Notes under the pieces: generated by a model
Told to the model about the DNA's origin: nothing
Database searches by the model: none
What the model saw: the letters and a program-made list of their open reading frames with translations, nothing else
Position numbers and translations under genes: made by a program
In this document: positions 55,461 through 63,983 of the stretch, in pieces
How positions within the stretch are numbered: position 1 is the first letter of the stretch
Layout: every line of letters begins with the position of its first letter
Source: Cumulibacter manganitolerans
GTDB lineage: Bacteria; Actinomycetota; Actinomycetes; Mycobacteriales; Antricoccaceae
Direction of reading: 5' to 3'
Length of the DNA: 64,000 bases
Assembly: GCF_009602465.1 (NCBI RefSeq)
Contig: NZ_WBKP01000005.1
Span: forward strand, 1 to 64,000

Positions 55461-55616
55461 ACGGTCGTCGAGCGAGGGCGAGGAACGAGCCCGACGTCGA
55501 GACGCCGCAAGCCGACAGCCGACAGCCGACAGCCGGCCGCACCATGCCGCCGCGCCCGGCAGCTCACCACGTCTCGACGTCGCTACGCCTACCGGCTCCG
55601 CTCGCTCGACGACCGT
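55461..55616. repeat. Inverted-repeat-bounded element in a 388-bp gene-free gap
   Basis: The gap 55308-55695 has no credible gene. Left arm ACGGTCGTCGAGCGAG ... GACGTCGAGAC (55461-55503) is matched inverted by GTCTCGACGTC ... CTCGCTCGACGACCGT (55571-55616). Between them are 3-4 tandem copies of GCCGACA (55511-55535). Similar 'GTCGAGCGAG...GTCGAGAC' sequences recur in actinobacterial genomes in my experience, so this may be a small non-coding dispersed element. Confidence 0.6.
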
Positions 55617-55669
55617 GCAGCACCGCCGCACCACTCGGGACCGTGATAGCCCTCGGTCAGGCGGGGCCG

Positions 55670-55710
55670 CTACTTGCCGTTCGGAACACCGTCGCCTACT
55701 TGCCGTTCGG
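55670..55710. repeat. 15-bp direct repeat spanning a stop codon
   Basis: CTACTTGCCGTTCGG occurs at 55670-55684 and 55696-55710. The second copy encodes the last codons and stop (PNGK-stop) of the Tat-type protein; the first copy lies just beyond. Looks like a short duplication at the gene's 3' end. Confidence 0.8.
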
Positions 55711-56715
55711 CAGACCGCCGACCATCTCGCGCAGCGCCTGCCGCTGCAGCGCCGTACGCCGCGCCGCGGGGCTCAGCCCCGGGCTCGGCTGTGCCGGCTC
55801 GACCAGCGCGCTCGGATCGGGCAGCACGACCGCGGCGACCTGGATCTTCAGGTGGGTAGCCGTGCTCACCGACACCCAGAGGGCGTCGACGGCGTCCAGC
55901 GGCACCGTGGCGGACGCCGTCGCGGCGAACGCGATCGGCTGCCCGTTGGCGGTCGCCTCCTTGGGCAGCACGGTGTAGGAGCAGACGGTGACGTCACCGG
56001 GCAGGTCGGCGCTCGCGTGCACCGACACGGCGCCGCTGTAGTCGGCGGCGCCGACGGTGAACCCGCAGCAGGCCGCGGCCGGTTGCGCGAACTTCTCGCT
56101 GTTGATCAGCGGCCGCAGGCTCACCGGCACCCGGGTGCCGGGCGCGACGCGCCCACTGTCGTCGAAGGATCCCACCGGGAACGCCGCGCGCTGGTCGGCG
56201 CTCATCGCGGCGCTGTCGAAGACGGTCGCCGAGGCCGGCGGGATGGGGACGAGCAGGTTCGACATGGCGGAGGTGTGCACCTGGACCGGGATCGCCTGGC
56301 CCAGCCCGAGGTCTGCGCCCAGCAGCAGGGCACCACCGGCCGCGCCGATGGCGCCCGCCGGCAGATTGCGGACGTCGGGCAACTGGGGGCGGTCGGCGCT
56401 GGGAACGGGGCCGCCGAGCTGCAGCTGCGGGGAGATCAGGTCGACCTCGCCACCGGCCGGACCCGACTTGGATCGCGTGTTCTCGATGCGCAGGCTCGGC
56501 GCGCTTCCGTCGCTCTGCAGCGCGGTCTGCGCGTCACCGGCGGTGTTCTTCGCGCCGGTGCGCATCGTGTCGCCGGCCTTCGCCTCCGCGGTCCCGCTCA
56601 GCGCCGGCAGCGCCACGGCCCCCGCACCCAGGCCGACGGCGGTCGCGAGACGCCGCACGGCTCGACGGCGGTCTATCGGCTGATCGTCGACAGGCTCGTC
56701 ACGGGGGGCAGTCAC
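55696..56715 (-). CDS. Tat-type exported protein, unknown
   Basis: 339 aa from a GTG with GGAGAG 8 bases upstream; an ATG 33 bases earlier is weaker. Signal peptide with arginines (DRRRAVRRLATAVGLGAGAVALPALSGTAEA), fitting the twin-arginine route. The mature part has no recognised domain: Pro/Ala-rich, a Cys-Cys pair in AAACCGFTV (~230), then beta-rich sequence with LPGDVTVCSYTVL, and a C-terminal helix with RRTALQRQALREMVGG. Two or three Cys could form disulphides outside the cell. Function unknown. Confidence 0.7.
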   Translation of the reverse strand: MTAPRDEPVDDQPIDRRRAVRRLATAVGLGAGAVALPALSGTAEAKAGDTMRTGAKNTAGDAQTALQSDGSAPSLRIENTRSKSGPAGGEVDLISPQLQLGGPVPSADRPQLPDVRNLPAGAIGAAGGALLLGADLGLGQAIPVQVHTSAMSNLLVPIPPASATVFDSAAMSADQRAAFPVGSFDDSGRVAPGTRVPVSLRPLINSEKFAQPAAACCGFTVGAADYSGAVSVHASADLPGDVTVCSYTVLPKEATANGQPIAFAATASATVPLDAVDALWVSVSTATHLKIQVAAVVLPDPSALVEPAQPSPGLSPAARRTALQRQALREMVGGLPNGK

Positions 56716-56780
56716 GACCGTGCTCTCCAATGCTGGTCCGCGGTCCAAACGGCCAGTCTAGGACCGCCCCAGCCGGGTCG

Positions 56781-58421
56781 CTACCGGCGACGGCGAGCCG
56801 TGCCGAAGATGTTACGTGCCACGGCCGCCGCCGCGGTCCGCATGAACTGCTTGACGGCACCGTTGTCGAGGAACTGCTCGAGCGCGGTCTTCTCGGGCTT
56901 CGTCGAGCGCCGGCGCGCCGGCGGCGAGGCTCCCTCGTCCGCGCGGCGCGGGCGCTCCTGGTCGCCGCGGCGCGGGGCTTCCTCGGCCGCTCCTTGGGTG
57001 CGCGTGGCCAGCCGCTCGTACGCCGAGTCCCGGTCCACCTCCGCGCCGTACTCGGCCATCAGCGGCGAGGCGGCCACCAGCTGCGCGAAAAGGTCGGGCG
57101 CGCACGGCGACATCGATGAGCGGGGCGCGGGAAGGCGGGTCCACGCCACCGGGGTGGGTGCGCCCCGCTCGCTCATCACGGTCACCACTGCCTCCCCGAT
57201 GCCGAGCTGGGTGAGCGCCTGCTCGAGGTCGTAGTCGGCGGTCCGGGGGTAGGTCTTCACGGTCTTGGCCAGGGCCGCGGCGTCGTCGGGCGTGAAGGCC
57301 CGCAGGGCGTGCTGCACGCGGTTGCCGAGCTGCGCCAGCACGTCGTCCGGCACGTCGGTGGGCTGCTGGGTCACGAAGAACACGCCGACACCCTTGCTGC
57401 GGATGAGCCGTACCGTCTGGGTGACCTGCTGCAGGAACGCCTTGGAGGCGCCGGTGAACAGCAGGTGCGCCTCGTCGAAGAAGAAGACGAGCTTGGGCTT
57501 GTCGGCGTCCCCGATCTCGGGCAGGTCGTGGTAGAGGTCGGCCAGCAACCACATCAGGAACGTCGAGAACAGCTCGGGGCGGTCCTGCACCTTCACGAGC
57601 TCGACGAGGTTGACGACGCCCTGCGTGCCGCGGGTCTGCAGCAGGTCGTGCGTGTCGAACTCGGGCTCGCCGAAGAACGCGCCCGCGCCACTGGTCTCCA
57701 GCGCGGAGATCTCGCGCAGGATCACCCCGGCGGTGGCCTTGGACACGCCGCCGATCCCCTCGAGCTGGCTCTTTCCCTCGGCGCTGGTCAGATAGGCGAT
57801 CACCGATCGCAGGTCCTTCAGGTCCAGCAGCGGCAGCCCGTTGGCATCGGCCCAGGCGAACATCAGCTGCAGCGAGGACTCCTGCGTGTCGTTGAGCCCC
57901 AGCACCTTCGACAGCAGCAGCGGCCCGAAGCTGGTCACCGTGGCGCGCAGCGGCGTCCCCTGCGTCTTGTCGCCGCCCAGGGAGAAGAACTCGACCGGGT
58001 AGCCGGTGGACGTCCACTGGTCGCGCACTTGTGCGCTGCGCGCCGCGATCTTGTCGTTGACCGTGCCGGGCTGCGCCATGCCCGACAGGTCGGACTTGAT
58101 GTCGGCGGCGAACACCGGGACGCCGGCGTCGCTGAGCTGCTCGGCGATCAGCTGCAGGGTGCGGGTCTTGCCGGTGCCGGTCGCGCCGGCGATCAGCCCA
58201 TGCCGGTTCATCATGGACAGCGGGATGCGCACCTGCGCGTCGCCGTACACCTCGCCGTCGAGGACGACCGCGCCGAGCCGCAACGCCGCCCCGTCGGTCG
58301 CGTAGCCGGCGGCGATCGTGCCGGCCTCGGCCGCCTTCGGTCCGGCGGCCGGCTGCTGACCCGGTGCGGGCTGCGGGTCCGGTGCGGCGCTCTTCTCGGA
58401 CGGCGGAACTGGCTCGCTCAT
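56781..58421 (-). CDS. HerA-like helicase domain ATPase (DUF853)
   Basis: 546 aa. Walker [13 protein letters not shown] (~78-89), [13 protein letters not shown] after it, Walker [13 protein letters not shown] (~325), and arginine-finger region; this is the DUF853 branch of the HerA/FtsK clan. Low-complexity Pro/Ala N terminus and a charged [14 protein letters not shown] region near the C terminus. Often described as a DNA-processing or translocating ATPase, without proven role. Divergent from orn, as in M. tuberculosis (Rv2510c/orn, as I recall). Confidence 0.9.
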   Translation of the reverse strand: MSEPVPPSEKSAAPDPQPAPGQQPAAGPKAAEAGTIAAGYATDGAALRLGAVVLDGEVYGDAQVRIPLSMMNRHGLIAGATGTGKTRTLQLIAEQLSDAGVPVFAADIKSDLSGMAQPGTVNDKIAARSAQVRDQWTSTGYPVEFFSLGGDKTQGTPLRATVTSFGPLLLSKVLGLNDTQESSLQLMFAWADANGLPLLDLKDLRSVIAYLTSAEGKSQLEGIGGVSKATAGVILREISALETSGAGAFFGEPEFDTHDLLQTRGTQGVVNLVELVKVQDRPELFSTFLMWLLADLYHDLPEIGDADKPKLVFFFDEAHLLFTGASKAFLQQVTQTVRLIRSKGVGVFFVTQQPTDVPDDVLAQLGNRVQHALRAFTPDDAAALAKTVKTYPRTADYDLEQALTQLGIGEAVVTVMSERGAPTPVAWTRLPAPRSSMSPCAPDLFAQLVAASPLMAEYGAEVDRDSAYERLATRTQGAAEEAPRRGDQERPRRADEGASPPARRRSTKPEKTALEQFLDNGAVKQFMRTAAAAVARNIFGTARRRR

Positions 58422-58549
58422 GCGGATCCCCTCGGCTCAAGGACGGCACCGCCGTACGGCGCCGCGCCAACGCCTGCCACCCTATCGGCCCCCTGGCGTG
58501 CGCGGCCCGTGCTCGGCGTCCCTCCCGGGGCGGGCCGGAGCGCTCCCCC

Positions 58550-58555
58550 TAGGCT
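58550..58555 (+). promoter_or_regulatory. Candidate -10 box for leaderless orn
   Basis: TAGGCT 7 bases before the ATG at 58563. Confidence 0.45.
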
Positions 58556-58562
58556 GAGCAGC

Positions 58563-59195
58563 ATGACCGACTCCACCAATCCCGACCTGCTGGTGTGGAT
58601 CGATTGCGAGATGACCGGCCTCCGGCTGGACACCGACGCCCTCATCGAGGTCGCCGCGATCGTCACCGACGGCGAGCTGAACGTGCTCGATGAGGGCATC
58701 GACATCGTCATCCACGCGCCCGAGGAGAAGCTCGCGGACATGGTCCCGGTGGTCGTCGCGATGCACGAGGCGAGCGGCCTCACCGACGAGGTACGCCGGT
58801 CGGCCGTCACGCTCGAGCAGGCCGAGCAGCAGGTCCTCGACTACCTCGGGCGGCACATCACGACGCCGGGCACCGTGCCGCTCTGCGGCAACTCGATCGC
58901 GGTCGATCGCGGGTTCATCGCGCGGGACATGCCGCGCGTCGATGCGCTGCTGCACTACCGGATGATCGATGTCTCGTCGATCAAGGAGCTCACCCGCCGG
59001 TGGTACCCGCGGGTCTACTTCAACAAGCCGGACAAGGGCCTCGCCCACCGCGCGCTCGCCGACATCCTCGAGTCGGTCACCGAGCTGCGGTACTACCGCG
59101 CCGCGGTGTTCGTCCCCGAGCCGGGACCGGGCAGCGACGACGCGAAGGCCATCGCGGCGTCGGTCGAGCACGCCGCCATCCCGCCGCGGGACTGA
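58563..59195 (+). CDS. orn: Oligoribonuclease
   Basis: 210 aa DEDDh 3'-5' exonuclease that degrades RNA oligomers of 2-5 bases, including pGpG from c-di-GMP. Exo I motif WIDCEMTGL (~12-20), middle [15 protein letters not shown] (~110), Exo [13 protein letters not shown] with the His and Asp near 160. The C-terminal ~30 residues form an Ala-rich tail that is longer than in E. coli. ATG start after TAGGCT, probably leaderless. Confidence 0.95.
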   Translation: MTDSTNPDLLVWIDCEMTGLRLDTDALIEVAAIVTDGELNVLDEGIDIVIHAPEEKLADMVPVVVAMHEASGLTDEVRRSAVTLEQAEQQVLDYLGRHITTPGTVPLCGNSIAVDRGFIARDMPRVDALLHYRMIDVSSIKELTRRWYPRVYFNKPDKGLAHRALADILESVTELRYYRAAVFVPEPGPGSDDAKAIAASVEHAAIPPRD

Positions 59196-59273
59196 GTCAG
59201 GCGCCGACACCGACCCGCGGTCGCGGACACCGACGCGGTCCGTTATGCTTGGTCGTCGCCGTTGGCGGCGGAT

Positions 59274-59347
59274 GGTGGGTATAGCTCAGCTGGTAGAGCG
59301 CTGCGTTGTGGTCGCAGATGTCGCGGGTTCGAGTCCCGTTACTCACC
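59274..59347 (+). tRNA. tRNA-His (anticodon GTG)
   Basis: 74 bases including the extra G at position -1, paired with discriminator C73: acceptor GTGGGTA / TACTCAC, anticodon loop TTGTGGT giving GTG, T-loop GGTTCGAGTCC. TATGCT at 59244-59249 is a -10 candidate. A terminator follows. Confidence 0.95.
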
Positions 59348-59352
59348 CAGAT

Positions 59353-59392
59353 GCATCGCCCCGGACCGTTCGGTCCGGGGCGATGCTCTTTT
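59353..59392 (+). terminator. Rho-independent terminator after tRNA-His
   Basis: Perfect 15-bp stem (GCATCGCCCCGGACC / GGTCCGGGGCGATGC), loop GTTC, followed by TCTTTT: the only classical U-tract terminator in the window. Confidence 0.9.
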
Positions 59393-59415
59393 CGAGGAGA
59401 TCGCCTTCACGGGCC

Positions 59416-59421
59416 TAGCCT
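59416..59421 (+). promoter_or_regulatory. Candidate -10 box for leaderless macrodomain gene
   Basis: TAGCCT 6 bases before the ATG at 59428. Confidence 0.45.
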
Positions 59422-59427
59422 GGACAC

Positions 59428-59949
59428 ATGACCGCACGCATCGACGCCGTCCGCGGCGACATCACCCAGTCCGACTGCGACGCGATCGTCAACGCCGCCA
59501 ATTCCGGTCTGATGGGCGGGGGCGGGGTCGACGGCGCCATTCACCGCGCGGCCGGCCCCGAGCTGCTGCAGCATTGCCGGGACCTGAAGGCGCACTATCC
59601 CTGCGGCTTCCCGGTCGGGGCGGCCGCCGCGATTCCGGGATGTGCCCTGAAGGCACGCTGGGTCATCCAGACCGTCGGCCCGAACCGGCATCGCGGGGAG
59701 ACCGACCCGGCCGACCTCGCGGCCTGCTTCGCCAACTCGTTGGACGAGGCGGTCCGCGTCGGCGCCCGCAGCGTCGCCTTCCCGGCGATCAGCGCGGGGG
59801 TCTTTGGGTGGGACGGCGACGAGGTCGCCCGGATCGCGGTGGACGCGGTGCGGCGTTCGCCCGTCCTCGGCCGGCTCGACCTCGTGCAGTTCGTGCTGTT
59901 CTCCGACGAGCTGCTGGCGAAGTTCCAGCGGGCGCTCTCGACCCGGTAG
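59428..59949 (+). CDS. Macrodomain (MacroD-type) ADP-ribose hydrolase
   Basis: 173 aa, a single macrodomain. DAIVNAANSGLMGGGGVDGAIHRAAGPEL (~18-46) is the MacroD signature: Asn in NAAN and the G-rich loop with the catalytic Asp (GGVDGAIH). SAGVFGWDGDEV closes the pocket. Removes ADP-ribose from acidic residues or deacetylates O-acetyl-ADP-ribose. No toxin, kinase or sirtuin gene lies next to it. Follows the tRNA-His terminator. Confidence 0.93.
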   Translation: MTARIDAVRGDITQSDCDAIVNAANSGLMGGGGVDGAIHRAAGPELLQHCRDLKAHYPCGFPVGAAAAIPGCALKARWVIQTVGPNRHRGETDPADLAACFANSLDEAVRVGARSVAFPAISAGVFGWDGDEVARIAVDAVRRSPVLGRLDLVQFVLFSDELLAKFQRALSTR

Positions 59950-59965
59950 CAGCCGCCTCACGCGG

Positions 59966-61189
59966 CTACTTGAGCGCGCTGCCCTGCTGCCAGGTCGCCC
60001 AGTCGATGGTCCAGTCGTAGATGTCGCCGTCCGCCTGGGTCAGCGGCACCGGCGTTCCGGTGATCTCGACCGGGTCGCCGATCTGCGACCACTGCAGGAA
60101 CCACTTCGCGTCGTCCGGGCTCGCGTTCAGGCACCCGTGGCTGACGTTGCGTACCCCCTGGTCGGCGAGCGACCACGGCGCGGCATGCACGAACTCCCCG
60201 TTGTTCGAGATGCGGGTGGCCCACGCGACCTCGGTCTGATAGCCGCCGGCGTCGAGGGCGAGGCCGTAGGTCGTCGAGTCCATCGTCATCTTCTGCTGCT
60301 TGTCGATGACGACGTGGATGCCGCTGTGCGTGTAGCGGCCGACCTCCTCCTTGCCTGCCGCGACGGGGATCGACTTGACCAGCTGCCCGTTCTCGAAGCA
60401 GTACAGCTGGTGCTCCGCGGTGTTGCAGCGGGAGACGTGCGCCGCGCCGACCTTGAACTTGATCGAGCGGTCGGTCTTGCCCCAAGCACCCTTTCCGGCG
60501 TCCACGCCGAAGATCTTGACGTCGACCTGCACCGTGCTGCCCGCCTGCCAGTAGCCCTGCGGACGCCAGTGCACCTCCTTGTCGCCGAACCAGCACCACG
60601 AGCCGGTCTGCGCCGGCGTGGCGGTGACCTTCAGGTGCTCCTCGATCGCCTTGCGATCGCTGACCGCGTGGTCGAAGTACACCCGGATGGGCATCGCCAC
60701 GCCGACGGTGGTGCCGTCCAGGGGTCCGATGCCGGGGTAGATCCGTGCCGTGGGCGCGACCGTGCTGAACTTCGAGGTCACCTGCGTGGCCGAGTTGTCC
60801 GCGTTCGTGGCGGTCGCGAGCACCGTGTACTTGGCGTCGTAGGCCAGCGGCTCGCTCGCCGTCCACGTCGCGGTCGCCGGGTCGATCTTGCCCTCGATCT
60901 TCGCGCCGTCCGCGGTGGAGACGGTGACGACGTCCAGCGTGCCGCCGGCCGCCGTCACGGTCAGCGGCACGGTCGGCGGCTGGTCCGCCGCGCCGTCGGG
61001 AACCGACACCGAGATGGTGGCGTCGGGCAGCTTGGGCTTGGTGGGCGTGGGCGAGGTCGACGCGCTCGGCCTGCCGGAGCCGCCGGCCGCGCCGGTGGTG
61101 CAGGCCGCCAGCGCGACGGCCGATCCCAGGCCCAATCCGGCGAGCAGCGATCTACGGGTCATCGGGCGCGCGGTCCACGGCGTGCTCAT
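59966..61189 (-). CDS. L,D-transpeptidase lipoprotein with Ig-like domains
   Basis: 407 aa. Lipoprotein signal with lipobox LAAC (~27-30), Thr/Pro-rich linker, two Ig-like domains (~55-150 and ~150-250) and the YkuD catalytic domain (~260-385), Cys353 in SHGCLNASP. Makes 3-3 cross-links in peptidoglycan and can anchor proteins. Resembles mycobacterial Ldt proteins (Rv2518c, as I recall). ATG at 61189 adds 9 residues before MTRRSLLAGLG; the inner ATG at 61162 is equally possible. Confidence 0.92.
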   Translation of the reverse strand: MSTPWTARPMTRRSLLAGLGLGSAVALAACTTGAAGGSGRPSASTSPTPTKPKLPDATISVSVPDGAADQPPTVPLTVTAAGGTLDVVTVSTADGAKIEGKIDPATATWTASEPLAYDAKYTVLATATNADNSATQVTSKFSTVAPTARIYPGIGPLDGTTVGVAMPIRVYFDHAVSDRKAIEEHLKVTATPAQTGSWCWFGDKEVHWRPQGYWQAGSTVQVDVKIFGVDAGKGAWGKTDRSIKFKVGAAHVSRCNTAEHQLYCFENGQLVKSIPVAAGKEEVGRYTHSGIHVVIDKQQKMTMDSTTYGLALDAGGYQTEVAWATRISNNGEFVHAAPWSLADQGVRNVSHGCLNASPDDAKWFLQWSQIGDPVEITGTPVPLTQADGDIYDWTIDWATWQQGSALK

Positions 61190-61312
61190 CTGGTGCTTTC
61201 GACTCGCTCTCGATACGGCTTCACGGTGCCACTCCACTGTCGCACCGAGAGCGTCAAGGTGCGGTACGCCGGGCCGTGGGGCGCACACATCGAGGCTCAG
61301 CCGTAACAACGG

Positions 61313-61378
61313 CGAAAGCGGGCTTCGGCGGCCGAAGCGGGGAATGTTTCCCGCTCTGACCGCCGAAGCCCGCTTCCG
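61313..61378. repeat. Dispersed palindrome, copy B, downstream of doxX-like gene
   Basis: Related to copy A: outer arms AGCGGGCTTC / GAAGCCCGCTT, inner CGGGGAA / TTTCCCG. Lies 18 bases past the stop of the DoxX gene on the minus strand and can act as its terminator. Confidence 0.75.
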
Positions 61379-61395
61379 GGTGATCCGGCGAGCGC

Positions 61396-62010
61396 CTACC
61401 GCAGGATTCCGTCGCCCACCTTGTGGCCCCACCACTTGCCGAGGCCCCAGGTGTCGCCGGCCAGCGTCAGCGCGAGGACGATGAGGCCGGCCGCCTCGAT
61501 CCAGTGCGAGTCGACGAGCGGGTTCGTGAAGCCTTCACCGGCGCGCCCGATCGGGAACTCGGCCAGGTACATCATCGCCAGCAGGACGGTGCCCGAGATC
61601 GCCGCGATCTTCATGCCCACGCCGAGCAGGACGGCGACACCGATGCCGAGCAGGCCGGCCATGAACAGCCAGTCGGCGATCGAGCCGGCAAAGCCGCCGA
61701 AGAAGCCGCCGAAGGGGCCGTTGACGACGGTCGGGTTCTTGGTCAGGAAGCCGGTCGTCGGCGACCCGCCGTCCAGCCAGCCGGCGCCCGACGGCGTCGC
61801 GTAGCCGAGCCCGAACAGCTTGTCGATGAAGGGCCACAGGAACGTGGCGCCGAGGATGAGTCGCAGGGCCGCCAAGCCCTTGCGCGCGGCGGGGCTGCGG
61901 ACGACGTCCACCTGGTAGGTGACGGGTGCGGCGGCGGTGACGATGGGGTGATCGGTGTGTGTGACCGTTGGCGAACCGCTGTTACGTGCGGCGTGCCGAA
62001 TGCCAGCCAT
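61396..62010 (-). CDS. DoxX family membrane protein
   Basis: 204 aa. Four or five membrane helices from residue ~45; RLILGATFLWPFIDKLFGLGY is typical of the DoxX start. A ~35-residue soluble N terminus precedes it. Mycobacterial DoxX with SseA and SodA forms a membrane oxidoreductase complex, but neither partner is here. ATG with AAGGAGG 8 bases upstream, a strong site. Bracketed by palindrome copies B and C. Confidence 0.88.
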   Translation of the reverse strand: MAGIRHAARNSGSPTVTHTDHPIVTAAAPVTYQVDVVRSPAARKGLAALRLILGATFLWPFIDKLFGLGYATPSGAGWLDGGSPTTGFLTKNPTVVNGPFGGFFGGFAGSIADWLFMAGLLGIGVAVLLGVGMKIAAISGTVLLAMMYLAEFPIGRAGEGFTNPLVDSHWIEAAGLIVLALTLAGDTWGLGKWWGHKVGDGILR

Positions 62011-62142
62011 GGTGACCCCTCCTTGGGGGCGGTGGCCGGCACCGGTTGCGCCGGCCCTCACCTCGATATTCCCACCACAACTAACACCCACCAAACAATT
62101 CGGCCATCTCATTATGTGAGATACGAGACAGTGAGGTGGACG

Positions 62143-62206
62143 CGAAAGCGGGGTCCGTCGGCCGCGGCGGGAAAACTTCCCCGCTCTAACCGTCGAACCC
62201 CGCTTA
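62143..62206. repeat. Dispersed palindrome, copy C, downstream of tRNA-Lys
   Basis: Outer arms AGCGGGGTCC / GAACCCCGCTT, inner GGGAA / TTCCCC, beginning 9 bases after the tRNA-Lys 3' end. Compared with copies A and B, one C-G pair of the outer stem is G-C here, a compensatory change. Confidence 0.75.
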
Positions 62207-62214
62207 TCGTGCGG

Positions 62215-62287
<73 letters not shown>

Positions 62288-62450
62288 GCGCTCATTCTCA
62301 TGAGCAACAGCGACAAACGATACCAGGCACCCCATACCTGCGAAAGCGCGGGTGGCGGCCGAGGAGTGTGACGCCTGTTGCATCGTGCGGCGTGCGCGCC
62401 CGCCGCCGGGGGCGGTGCTCGGCCGCGTCGGCATGAGACAGGATGGAGGC

Positions 62451-63983
62451 ATGACCGCGCCGGAACAGAGCCTGCCCCGTCCCCCTCGCCTGAGCGCCCG
62501 CGAGCTCATCGAGCTCACGCTGGACGACGGGTCGTTCGTCTCCTGGGACGTCCCGCTGCGCTATCCGCAGGACGCCGCGCCGGGGGCGTCGGAGGAGTAC
62601 GTCGAGCAGCTCATCGCGGCCGCCGCCAAGGCCGGCACCGACGAGTCGGTCATCACCGGCGAGGGGCTGCTGTCGGGACGCCGGATCGCGATCATCGCCA
62701 GCGAATTCCGGTTCCTGGCCGGCTCGATCGGCAAGAACGCCGCCGACCGGATCGTCGCCGCGGTAAACCGGGCAACCGCGCAGGGCCTGCCGCTGGTCGC
62801 CGCGCCCAGCTCGGGCGGCACCCGGATGCAGGAGGGCACCCCGGCGTTCCTGCAGATGATCGACATCTCGAAGGCGGTCACGGCGCACAAGGCCGCCGGG
62901 CTGTCCTACCTCGTGTACCTGCGCAACCCCACGACCGGCGGAGTCATGGCGTCGTGGGGATCGCTGGGCCAGGTCACCGCGGCTGAGCCGAAGGCGATGC
63001 TGGGCTTCCTCGGGCCGCGGGTGTTCGAGGCCATCTACGACAAGAAGTTCCCGGACGGCGTGCAGGTCGCCGAGAACCTCTACAAGCGCGGCATCATCGA
63101 CGCGGTGGCGACACCGGAGCAGATCGGCCGGCTGCTCGACAAGGTCCTGCGCATCACCTCGCCGGCCGACGGCCCGGTGGAGGTGCCGCGCCCCGAGCTC
63201 ACCACCCAGGACGCCGCGGACCTGCCCGACACCGACGTCTGGGCCAGCGTGCTCGCCTCGCGGCGCCTGGAGCGGCCGGGAGTGCGCGACCTGCTGCGCA
63301 TCGCGGCCGCGGACGTCGTGCCCCTCAACGGCACGGGGCAGGGCGAGCGCGACCCCGGCCTGCTGCTCGCGCTCGCCCGGTTCGGCTCGTACGCGTGCAT
63401 CGTCCTCGGCCAGGACCGGCGGATGCAGACCCAAAACCACCAGCTCGGCCCCGAGGGCCTGCGCGTCGCGCGACGTGGGATGAACCTGGCGACCGAGCTC
63501 GGGCTGCCGCTGGTCACCGTCATCGACACTCCCGGCGCGGCCCTGTCGGCCGAGGCCGAGAACGGTGGCCTGGCCGGGGAGATCGCCCGGTGCCTCGCGG
63601 ACCTGTCGACGGTGCGGACGCCGACCGTCGCGATCATGCTCGGGCAGGGCACCGGCGGGGCGGCGCTTGCGCTGCTGCCCAGCGATCGGGTCATCGCCGC
63701 CCAGAACTCGTGGCTGTCGCCGCTGCCGCCGGAGGGGGCGAGCGCGATCATCCATCGAACGGTCGACCGCGCCGACGAGATGGCCCGCTCGCAGCGGATC
63801 TCCTGCAAGCAGATGCTCGCCGCCGGCGCGATCCACACCGTCGTGCTGGAGAACCCGGACGCCGCCGACGAGCCGGTCGCGTTCTGCAACCGGCTCTCGC
63901 AAGCCCTGCAGGCGGAGCTGTCGAGCCTGACGCGACGTCCGCTGCAGGCGCTGCTCACCGCCCGCGGTGTGCCCTGGGCCTAG
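62451..63983 (+). CDS. Fused AccD-AccA-type acyl-CoA carboxylase carboxyltransferase
   Basis: 510 aa. The first half matches the beta carboxyltransferase (SGGTRMQEGTPAFLQM at ~123-138), the second half the alpha carboxyltransferase (GQGTGGAALALLPSDRVIAAQ at ~402). The usual AccD zinc finger is absent. Such fused subunits transfer CO2 from biotin to acetyl-CoA or another acyl-CoA. No biotin carboxylase gene lies in the window, so the partner is elsewhere. ATG with GGAGG immediately upstream. Divergent from tRNA-Lys. Confidence 0.9.
   Translation: MTAPEQSLPRPPRLSARELIELTLDDGSFVSWDVPLRYPQDAAPGASEEYVEQLIAAAAKAGTDESVITGEGLLSGRRIAIIASEFRFLAGSIGKNAADRIVAAVNRATAQGLPLVAAPSSGGTRMQEGTPAFLQMIDISKAVTAHKAAGLSYLVYLRNPTTGGVMASWGSLGQVTAAEPKAMLGFLGPRVFEAIYDKKFPDGVQVAENLYKRGIIDAVATPEQIGRLLDKVLRITSPADGPVEVPRPELTTQDAADLPDTDVWASVLASRRLERPGVRDLLRIAAADVVPLNGTGQGERDPGLLLALARFGSYACIVLGQDRRMQTQNHQLGPEGLRVARRGMNLATELGLPLVTVIDTPGAALSAEAENGGLAGEIARCLADLSTVRTPTVAIMLGQGTGGAALALLPSDRVIAAQNSWLSPLPPEGASAIIHRTVDRADEMARSQRISCKQMLAAGAIHTVVLENPDAADEPVAFCNRLSQALQAELSSLTRRPLQALLTARGVPWA

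Noticed and set aside
55511-55535. Possible CRISPR or satellite: tandem GCCGACA units
   Set aside because: Units of 7 bases with no spacers and no cas genes; a simple tandem repeat within an inverted-repeat element.
59428-59949. Macrodomain as part of a toxin-antitoxin (DarTG-like) pair
   Set aside because: No DarT-like gene adjacent; the protein is a stand-alone single macrodomain between a tRNA and an L,D-transpeptidase.
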